Positions 1-6,715 of a stretch of DNA of 35,881 nt are shown here, piece by piece. The first letter of the stretch is position 1. The number at the start of each line of letters is the position of its first letter. The notes under the pieces are model-generated. The model searched no databases. It saw only the letters and a list, made by a program, of their open reading frames with translations, and was not told the origin of the DNA. The translations under genes and the position numbers were made by a program. This DNA is from Akkermansiaceae bacterium (GTDB taxonomy: Bacteria; Verrucomicrobiota; Verrucomicrobiia; Verrucomicrobiales; Akkermansiaceae), in contig CAIQXC010000046.1 in assembly GCA_903875675.1 (NCBI GenBank), positions 1 through 35,881 on the forward strand. The letters run 5' to 3'.

Positions 1-750
1 CAATTGCCGGGCGAGCTGGTTGATCGTCAGTTCGCCGCCATAGCCGGCATTGAACACGCCGCTGACACCTGGTGTCTGGGCGGCAAAGGTGAGGGCACCG
101 ACGATATCCTTCACGTAGATGAAATCGCGCGTCTGTTCGCCATCTCCGAAGACCGTGATGTCCTCATTGCGCAGCGCCTGTTCGATGAAAATGGGCACAG
201 CGGCGGCATAGGCCCCCTTGGGATCCTGGCGCGGACCAAACACGTTGAAAAAACGCAGTGCTGCGGTCTGAAGACGGTCTTCGCGCTGATAGAGGTCGAG
301 GTAGTATTCGCCGTCGAGTTTGGTGATGGCATACGGGCTCCTGGGTTCCGGCAACATCGTCTCCACTTTAGGAACCGTCGGATTATCCCCATAGACGGCT
401 GCCGAAGATGCAAGCACTAGCTTCTTTACCCCCGCGTTGGCCGCCGCTTCCAGCACCGTGAGCAGGCCACTGACGTTGATCTCAACGCACTCGGCAGGCT
501 TGGCCATCGATTCCGGCACACTCACCAGGGCAGCGAGGTGAAACACATAATCGACGCCATGCATGGCTTGTTCGACCAACCCCCGATCAGTGACCGACCC
601 CTCAATGAATGTATGCTTGAGGCCGTTGAGGTTGTGCCGATAGCCACTTCGCAAATTATCCAGCACACGAATTTCGTCCGCAAGCTCCTGATAGTGCTCG
701 ACCAGATGGGAACCAATGAAGCCACTGCCGCCAGTGATTAGAACGTTCAT
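1..750 (-). CDS. NAD-dependent epimerase/dehydratase (SDR, WbpP/GalE-like), 3' end truncated by window edge
   Basis: Not in the ORF track because no stop lies inside the window. Reverse strand from ATG at 750 reads MNVLITGGSGFIGSHLVEHYQELADEIRVLDNLRSGYRHNL...HLAALVSVPES...SSAAVYGD...PYAITKLDGEYY...LRFFNVFGPRQDPKGAYAAAVP; Rossmann GxxGxxG and YxxxK-type motifs. Confidence 0.93.
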   Translation of the reverse strand, partial: MNVLITGGSGFIGSHLVEHYQELADEIRVLDNLRSGYRHNLNGLKHTFIEGSVTDRGLVEQAMHGVDYVFHLAALVSVPESMAKPAECVEINVSGLLTVLEAAANAGVKKLVLASSAAVYGDNPTVPKVETMLPEPRSPYAITKLDGEYYLDLYQREDRLQTAALRFFNVFGPRQDPKGAYAAAVPIFIEQALRNEDITVFGDGEQTRDFIYVKDIVGALTFAAQTPGVSGVFNAGYGGELTINQLARQL

Positions 751-865
751 GAATTTACTACTAAATGTGTTAGGTTATAAGTGGAAGACAAAGGAAAAAG
801 CGCTCGTCGCAGCCAAACGGCACTGGATTCTCTTGTCCCGCAGCGCGGCAATCTTCTGCCTATGT

Positions 866-1777
866 TCAACCTAGCATTTCCGGGTACTCCCCGGCGGCGA
901 TGAGCTGTTGGATGGAAGCCACCACGTGCGGCTTGTCGTCTGGGTAGGTTACACCGAACCAATGGCTGCTAGTCGGAATGACCGTGCAATCCGCCTGATC
1001 GGAACGGATTAGGCAATCAACGATGGTCGGAATATAGTACTCGGATTTCTCTGCCTGGCCATGCGCCTCTAGGAACTGACTGAAACCGGCCTCAAGCTGA
1101 TCAAAAAAAACGCGACCGAAAGCCCAGAAATTCATCGAGACCGGGCCGCTTTCTGCGATTGGCTTGCGCTTGCCGTCAAGGGCAGTGCCGCGCACAACCC
1201 CATCGGCTTCGCGCAGAATACTGACGTATTCCTCAACACCGGTGAGCAGCCCATCAGAGTTCGTGCTGCAAATGCCCCGATTGACATCCCCATGGTCGGA
1301 GAGCGTGTTGACTAATGGGTAGCCAATCATGGCATAATGGGCTTTGCCATCTGCGGCGGGTGCCTGGGCAAGAAAGGTAGCGGCTCGCTGATAGGCGTCG
1401 CGCCCATAAAAGTCGTCGGCATTGATAACAGCAAAGGGTTCATTGACCAGTGCACGGGCAGCCCGGACAGCGTGGGTAGTACCCCACGGCTTGCTGCGCC
1501 CAGCCGGCACACTGAAAGGGGCTGGCAAGTCATCAAGGCGTTGGAACGCGTAGTCCACTGCGATACGGCCCGCAAAGCGCGAACCGATGCCATCTCGGAA
1601 TGCCTCGGCGAAATCCTCGCGGATGATGAAAATCACCCGCCCGAAGCCGGCACGGATGGCGTCGAACACCGAATAGTCGAGCACTGTCTCGCCGTTAGGG
1701 CCCATTGGATCAATTTGTTTGAGGCCGCCGTAGCGCGAGCCCATGCCAGCGGCGAGAACAAGAAGGGTTGGTTGCAT
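866..1777 (-). CDS. Sugar nucleotidyltransferase (NTP_transferase family)
   Basis: ORF 866..1855; likely start at internal Met (1777) giving MQPTLLVLAAGMGSRYGGLKQIDPMGPNGETVLDYSVFDA, the signature N-terminus of nucleotidyltransferases; NADDFYG motif. Confidence 0.88.
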   Translation of the reverse strand: MQPTLLVLAAGMGSRYGGLKQIDPMGPNGETVLDYSVFDAIRAGFGRVIFIIREDFAEAFRDGIGSRFAGRIAVDYAFQRLDDLPAPFSVPAGRSKPWGTTHAVRAARALVNEPFAVINADDFYGRDAYQRAATFLAQAPAADGKAHYAMIGYPLVNTLSDHGDVNRGICSTNSDGLLTGVEEYVSILREADGVVRGTALDGKRKPIAESGPVSMNFWAFGRVFFDQLEAGFSQFLEAHGQAEKSEYYIPTIVDCLIRSDQADCTVIPTSSHWFGVTYPDDKPHVVASIQQLIAAGEYPEMLG

Positions 1778-1871
1778 CTGATATTGGGTGGTTGGGATGT
1801 GCGGCTTCGTCACAAAAGCCACGCGCCTTATGAGCGTGCATAGCGATTTGCGCAATCCATTTTTGAACCAC

Positions 1872-2048
1872 TCAGCGACGATTCTGCGTGGCGGCGGGGG
1901 GGCTAGGCGGTGTCAAGGATCCAGCGGCGGGATGAGCATCTTTTCGCGTGAATTCGCTGGAGTCGCTCAAATACCACAGAAACCCAGCACCGACGATGAT
2001 GGTGAACAAGACTAAAACCACGAATGCCAAGCCAAAGAAGGATTTCAC
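1872..2048 (-). CDS. 58-aa single-TM membrane microprotein (GTG start, probably leaderless)
   Basis: Reverse-strand reading from GTG at 2048 to TGA at 1872-1874: MKSFFGLAFVVLVLFTIIVGAGFLWYLSDSSEFTRKDAHPAAGSLTPPSPPAATQNRR. Hydrophobic helix then charged/proline-rich tail; in-frame upstream TGA at 2079-2081 limits the start. Not in ORF track. Confidence 0.6.
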   Translation of the reverse strand: MKSFFGLAFVVLVLFTIIVGAGFLWYLSDSSEFTRKDAHPAAGSLTPPSPPAATQNRR

Positions 2049-2054
2049 CAGGCA

Positions 2055-2082
2055 ATTATACCCCGCGGGGTCTGCGCGTCAA
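2055..2082 (-). promoter_or_regulatory. Sigma70-like promoter TTGACG-N16-TATAAT with palindrome CCCCGCGGGG in the spacer
   Basis: Reverse strand TTGACG CGCAGACCCCGCGGGG TATAAT; last base of -10 at 2055, predicted +1 about 2048, coinciding with the GTG of the microprotein. Confidence 0.6.
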
Positions 2083-2117
2083 GCCAATGCAAATCCGTCC
2101 GAAAATCACCGCACTGC

Positions 2118-2137
2118 GCCAGCACGCCGCTGCTGGC
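2118..2137 (-). terminator. Possible hairpin downstream of the SLBB gene
   Basis: GCCAGCA-N6-TGCTGGC perfect 7-bp stem; no U-tract immediately following. Confidence 0.3.
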
Positions 2138-2169
2138 ATCGGTGCCTCAGTCCCCCGCCTCCAATCCCA

Positions 2170-2898
2170 TCACCAAAAACTCTGTTTCACATAGACAACG
2201 TCGAATGCCCTCACATAAAACGGAATGCTCTCTGAACCACCAAGGGTTTCATTCATGTCCAGCACGTAGCGCCGACTCTTGCCCTCCTGGTTCCTCAAAA
2301 TGAGCACTTGCTTCGGATTCGCAAGTTTGGTGAATCCGCCCGCCTCCATCACCGCTTCAAGTGCCGTCATGGGCCGGTCCAGCGGAATCTTGCCAGGCCG
2401 AAGCACTTCGCCAGATACGTACACGCCGGCTGCGGCACCGGCTAGGGACACCACCACTGTCGAGTCCTGCAAATGGGGTTGGTACAGAGTGCTCAATTGC
2501 TGCTGCAGTCCGGTAATGGTCTTGCCGGCAGCACTCACGTCGCCGACCGTCGGCAGGCTGACCCTGCCGTTAGGCTGGATCTTTTGCTTGGTGCTCAACT
2601 CGGGAGCGCCCGAAAATATCACATTGATCACGTCGCCGGGCGCAAGATTACCACTTGGCATTGAGACTGATGCCTCGGCCGGAACTGGCCCGGCTGACTG
2701 CATATCACCGCATCCCACCATTGCGGATCCCGCGATTAAGACGATAATCCACCACAAACAGGTCGTCAACCACCGTCGAAACTCAACCGTCAAAAAATCC
2801 TGGTTTATCATGTGTTCCATCCATGTTTCCACTCCGTCGGCCATGCCATTCATACGTTTGCCTTCATCTGCCATGTCATGCTTCATTTTTGTTATCAT
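2170..2898 (-). CDS. Polysaccharide biosynthesis/export lipoprotein (Wza-like, Poly_export + SLBB)
   Basis: Lipobox-like AMVGC; LAPGDVINVIFSGAPELSTKQKIQPNGRVSLPTVGDVSAAGKT...VYVSGEVLRPGKIPLDRPMTALEAVMEAGGFTKLANPKQVLILR. Confidence 0.9.
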   Translation of the reverse strand: MITKMKHDMADEGKRMNGMADGVETWMEHMINQDFLTVEFRRWLTTCLWWIIVLIAGSAMVGCGDMQSAGPVPAEASVSMPSGNLAPGDVINVIFSGAPELSTKQKIQPNGRVSLPTVGDVSAAGKTITGLQQQLSTLYQPHLQDSTVVVSLAGAAAGVYVSGEVLRPGKIPLDRPMTALEAVMEAGGFTKLANPKQVLILRNQEGKSRRYVLDMNETLGGSESIPFYVRAFDVVYVKQSFW

Positions 2899-3127
2899 AA
2901 TTGCATTAGGTGAATTTTCTCCTGAACATCAGCAACAGTAGGGAATTTATGCGAGGATTGCCAGCAAATCTTTTCCTTCTGGGAATAAATGCAAGCGAGG
3001 CAACTCCTCAAACCCATGCCGAAAAACATGAAGGCAAACAATATTTATTGGTTCAACTGGCCAAGAAAGTTCTTGGATTAGCATTCAAACCCTGTAACTT
3101 GGCAATTGACTTAGCCTTCTACAAACC

Positions 3128-4594
3128 ATGAAAATTAGATATTCCGTATTGTCCTCCCTGCTCTCAATGATGACCTCCGTCAGCCATGCAGGAACCGTAA
3201 CCACCACCAACGACAGCGGCACGGGCTCCCTGCGGGATGTCTTGGGTACCGCAATCGACAACGATGCTATCGAATTCTCGCCGCTTCTGAACGGCGCGAC
3301 TATCACTCTGAGTTCCGGCTCACTCAATATCACGGCCCTCAAGCTTACGCTCGATGCCTCCGCGCTTCCCTCCGGCATCACCCTGAGTGCCAACAACAGT
3401 TCCCGCATCTTCACCATCACAGCCAACGCCGACGTTACGCTACGCTCGCTGCATCTTCACAATGGACGCGCTGTCGGTGGCAATGGCGGAGGACTCTTTG
3501 CATTGTCAAGCCATCTGGTGCTTGAAGCCTGTTCGATCAAGGATTGTGTTAGTGATTTCGATGGCGGCGGCCTCTGGGGCAATGGTATCACAGGCAGCAT
3601 CCAGCGTTGCATAATCTCAGGAAATCAAGCAAGCGGCTTTGGGGGGGGGGTCTTCCTCATAGGCATTAACGGAACCAAATCCTTGGACATCTCGAGTTCG
3701 CAGATCTCGGGCAATCTGGCTCCGTTCGGTGGTGGGATCTACAATCTAATGGCTAACCCAACACTGTCCAACTGTAGCATCCAAGGGAATTCCGGCAGCG
3801 GAATGCGAAGTGAAATCGCCTCCCATCCGATTCTGCGAAACTGCATCATTTGGGGCAACACGATGAGCGGAGGATCCATCGCCGCCAGCCAACTCAACAA
3901 CACCGGAGATTCTCACCCGGATGTAACCTACTCCCTCATCGAAGGTGCCTCCGACTCTGGCAGTTTCAGGGATGGCAATCTAGTGACCTGGGGAGTAGGA
4001 AATCTCGACGGAGGCTTGACTGCCAATGATCCTGGATTTGTCCATGCATTGGGCGGGTCGAATGCCCCGAACCCTACAGCCGATCTGCGGGTTTTCACAG
4101 GTTCGCCCTGTTTGAATATAGGCAACAGTGACTTTTGCACCACGGCCAAAGATCTCGCAGGGTCCCAACGAACTCAGGGCCTCACCACCACCCTTGGGGC
4201 ATTTGAAGGTGCCTATGAGTCGTTCTCCCACCTTTACCCGGCCCTAGATCCCGAAGCAGATCAAAATGGTAACGGACTGAAGAATTTCACCGAGTACGCC
4301 CTCGGCATCGACCCAATCAGTCCAGTCGCCACAGTAGATCTGCCCATATTGGCAATCAAGGATGGTACATTCTATCTTACCACCACCCGGCGTAGCAATG
4401 GGATTGATATCGTGCCGTTGCTGGAAACCTCCACCAGTCTGGATCCGTCGTCTTGGGTGCCCATGATCCAAGATGTTGACTACCAGGCCGACTCAATCAC
4501 AACGATCTCCCCTGACCGACAACAGGTTGTTATCAAACTACTTGCTAGTGATCCAGCCCGCTTCTTCCGTCAGGGATTCACAGATGGAAGTTAA
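3128..4594 (+). CDS. Secreted right-handed parallel beta-helix / choice-of-anchor-Q-like surface protein
   Basis: Signal peptide, GTVTTTNDSGTGSLRDVL..., glycine-rich helix repeats (GGNGGGLFAL, DGGGLWGNGI, GFGGGVFLIG, FGGGIYNLM), C-terminal DQNGNGLKNFTEYALGIDP module. Confidence 0.85.
   Translation: MKIRYSVLSSLLSMMTSVSHAGTVTTTNDSGTGSLRDVLGTAIDNDAIEFSPLLNGATITLSSGSLNITALKLTLDASALPSGITLSANNSSRIFTITANADVTLRSLHLHNGRAVGGNGGGLFALSSHLVLEACSIKDCVSDFDGGGLWGNGITGSIQRCIISGNQASGFGGGVFLIGINGTKSLDISSSQISGNLAPFGGGIYNLMANPTLSNCSIQGNSGSGMRSEIASHPILRNCIIWGNTMSGGSIAASQLNNTGDSHPDVTYSLIEGASDSGSFRDGNLVTWGVGNLDGGLTANDPGFVHALGGSNAPNPTADLRVFTGSPCLNIGNSDFCTTAKDLAGSQRTQGLTTTLGAFEGAYESFSHLYPALDPEADQNGNGLKNFTEYALGIDPISPVATVDLPILAIKDGTFYLTTTRRSNGIDIVPLLETSTSLDPSSWVPMIQDVDYQADSITTISPDRQQVVIKLLASDPARFFRQGFTDGS
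3641..3650 (+). repeat. Homopolymer G10 tract inside coding sequence
   Basis: gggggggggg read directly at 3641-3650, in frame as Phe-Gly-Gly-Gly-Val. Confidence 0.97.
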
Positions 4595-4653
4595 AACCGG
4601 CGAGCATCAAGCATCCGCGTGCAGACTTCGTGAGAGTCTGAGACTAATCAGAT

Positions 4654-4689
4654 AAAAAAAACCGGGCAGGAATCTAAATCCCTGTCCGG
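4654..4689 (-). terminator. Rho-independent terminator of the VPDGG-CTERM gene
   Basis: Reverse strand CCGGACAGG-N10-CCTGCCCGG (9-bp stem with one G.U) followed by T8. Confidence 0.85.
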
Positions 4690-4726
4690 CTTGAAAGTTA
4701 CGGCAAAAAGTTGCTTTACGCGCAAT

Positions 4727-5281
4727 TCAATGTTTGCCGAGCTTGCGACGAACACCGTAAAGACTCAGCAGCGAGAACCCGAACAAGGCCATCGTGGTGC
4801 CACCATCGGGGACCGCCTCAGTGCTGGAAGAGAAGCGAAACGCAGTGCCGGATCCAGTCTGAGTGGAAAAGTCCCATGTACCGACGGTGGGCTCAAAGCC
4901 ATTACCACTAACCGTCCCAGTGCCGCTTACCCAAAGCGCTTTGGACGTTTGGAATTGTATAGCCGAGGACGTAAGATCGAATGTGAATCCACCACACGTC
5001 CATAACGGCGTTACCGACCCCGAGGTAAAAGCCCAACCATCCGTGAAGGCCGCTGGAGCATGATTACTCACAAACGCAGCGAAATCTCCGGTAATCGGAG
5101 GACCAGCCTCAACACCGCTCCAAGTTATGACCTTCGTCGCCAAGGCCAAATTTGAGTTGTCAAGATTTGCTTGTCCATCGAAGGAAATCAAGCCACTGAT
5201 GAACGCGGCATTTGCCGTAGACCCGAGCGCCAATGCAATCAGCAGAGACGCGCTAAACTTTGAACAGTAACGAATTTTCAC
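4727..5281 (-). CDS. VPDGG-CTERM (VPDSG-type) exosortase-sorted secreted protein
   Basis: N-terminal signal peptide MKIRYCSKFSASLLIALALGSTANAA; C-terminal VPDGGTTMALFGFSLLSLYGVRRKLGKH = motif, TM helix, basic cluster; GTG start. Confidence 0.88.
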   Translation of the reverse strand: MKIRYCSKFSASLLIALALGSTANAAFISGLISFDGQANLDNSNLALATKVITWSGVEAGPPITGDFAAFVSNHAPAAFTDGWAFTSGSVTPLWTCGGFTFDLTSSAIQFQTSKALWVSGTGTVSGNGFEPTVGTWDFSTQTGSGTAFRFSSSTEAVPDGGTTMALFGFSLLSLYGVRRKLGKH

Positions 5282-5353
5282 TGGAATAGTTTGTTGTTTG
5301 GATTGAGCTAGGGATTCTCCCGAAAGTGGGTGACTTGCTCTCGATAGATTTCA

Positions 5354-5369
5354 AGCAAAAGCCGTGCCA
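5354..5369 (-). promoter_or_regulatory. Sigma54 (RpoN) -24/-12 promoter
   Basis: Reverse strand TGGCACGGCTTTTGCT fits TGGCACG-N4-TTGC(A/T) at every fixed position; about 70 nt upstream of the VPDGG-CTERM gene, same orientation. Confidence 0.85.
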
Positions 5370-5542
5370 GAAGATTCATACATACTTGTATACCTCTGAT
5401 TGTTAATGATTTAGGGCTATCTAATATATTCCAATTGATATCGGATGCATGCCGTATGGAAAGATTCTCATCAAAATGTGTAAACATATCCGACACAAAT
5501 GCAGTTGGAACGAACTAAAGATTTATCACATCCCATATATAT

Positions 5543-5570
5543 CAGGATGACGGCTTCCGCCGCCATCCTG
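5543..5570 (-). terminator. Long hairpin downstream of the VPDSG-CTERM gene
   Basis: CAGGATGACGGC-TTCC-GCCGCCATCCTG, 12-bp arms with one mismatch; not followed by a clear U-tract. Confidence 0.45.
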
Positions 5571-5618
5571 TATGTAATTCCTTGGTTGAATGAAAACACA
5601 CTGCCACCGTGGGCAGCT

Positions 5619-6500
5619 TCAGGCCGATTTCAGCTTGCGGTTAAGCCCAGCCAGAACAAGCATGGTCAATGCCAAAAGGGAGACCGTGGTCCCGGAATCG
5701 GGCACTGAGGGATTGGTTCCGGGGTTACCACTGCCGGCGTGAAGATTGGAAATAAATATCCCGCTATCCAGGATATGGTCATTCACGTCTGCAAGCTCAA
5801 AAATGAGCGTATGAGCTCCAGCTGAGAGATTTGTTGCAGTAAACGTCGTCAAAGCCAAAAGGCCGTGCGGATCGGCGAACGCCGTATTGGTATCGTCGGT
5901 GGTCAACGCACTCGCGAAGGTGTTACCCACCTGAACCGCGTTATTGCTGGAGTCGAAGACAATCTGATCGATAGTCGAAGTTCCGTCCAAGAATGCCACG
6001 AAAGCGTCTGTGAAATTGCTTGTGTACTCTGGAAATTCGACTGAGCCGAAAATGAATTGGAAACCGATCTGGCTGGCGGCAGCCAAGGTAAAACAAACTT
6101 GAAGAGCGGCCACGTCATTGGAGTTGCTGAAGTTTGTGATGTGTCCGGGACCGTAGGCATTGAATTCGGTCGTCCCACCAACTCCCGTGTTGGTGCTCGG
6201 CGTGGTATAGGCCGCCTGCAAGCCGTTATTAGACATTGGTGTGACCTGCAAGGCTTGACCGGTCGACATGACAATACCATCCCCGATAGTGACAGGGAAG
6301 GAAGCAAACCCCGAATAGCTCCCAAACTGACTATCTGCCCCATTGATCACGTTTGCCGAAGTGATTGACAGTCCACCACCTCCTCCTAGCGAGGTCGAGA
6401 GTACAGCAGAACTTGTGGTTTGGACAATTGTCAGACCCGAGGCCATATTTACGGCAATGATCGGACAGATTACAGATGTTAATGCCTCAATGATTTTCAT
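5619..6500 (-). CDS. VPDSG-CTERM protein with choice-of-anchor-L-like domain
   Basis: Signal peptide; GDGIVMSTGQALQV...FTLAAASQIGFQFIFGSVEFPEYTSNFTDAFVAFLDG; C-terminus VPDSGTTVSLLALTMLVLAGLNRKLKSA. Confidence 0.92.
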   Translation of the reverse strand: MKIIEALTSVICPIIAVNMASGLTIVQTTSSAVLSTSLGGGGGLSITSANVINGADSQFGSYSGFASFPVTIGDGIVMSTGQALQVTPMSNNGLQAAYTTPSTNTGVGGTTEFNAYGPGHITNFSNSNDVAALQVCFTLAAASQIGFQFIFGSVEFPEYTSNFTDAFVAFLDGTSTIDQIVFDSSNNAVQVGNTFASALTTDDTNTAFADPHGLLALTTFTATNLSAGAHTLIFELADVNDHILDSGIFISNLHAGSGNPGTNPSVPDSGTTVSLLALTMLVLAGLNRKLKSA

Positions 6501-6632
6501 AGTCGTTGGGTGAGTCGGGCTCTACATCGCATCTACCGACCGATCATATTGGAAGAACCACTTATACCGAAAATTCGAAATGAATGTATGCGAGAGAATC
6601 GGATTCAAACATTATTCGATTATTGCACGTGA

Positions 6633-6658
6633 CTTATAGACTCGATAGGAGCTATAAG
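6633..6658. repeat. Inverted repeat CTTATAG-N12-CTATAAG between the TPR and VPDSG-CTERM genes
   Basis: Read directly; 7-bp perfect arms. Confidence 0.45.
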
Positions 6659-6715
6659 TTGGCATTTCGACACATGGCGGAAGATTCCCAATCAATGGGT
6701 AAACATACCTGAAAT

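Noticed and set aside
4-420. Plus-strand ORF of 138 aa (and the other antisense ORFs such as 1337..1843, 2279..2941, 9222..9656, 10397..11035, 20303..20812)
   Set aside because: They lie antisense to strongly supported minus-strand genes and show no recognisable protein motifs.
3101-3117. Sigma54-like TGGCAATTGACTTAGC before the plus-strand beta-helix gene
   Set aside because: GG-GC spacing is one base too long and the -12 element is TAGC instead of TTGC.
2910-3131. Plus-strand 73-aa ORF upstream of the beta-helix gene
   Set aside because: No domain-like or signal-peptide features; probably chance ORF in the divergent intergenic region.
6500-6715. Sigma54 promoter for the VPDSG-CTERM gene
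   Set aside because: Searched the reverse strand for TGGCACG-N4-TTGC; only candidates with wrong GG-GC spacing were found.
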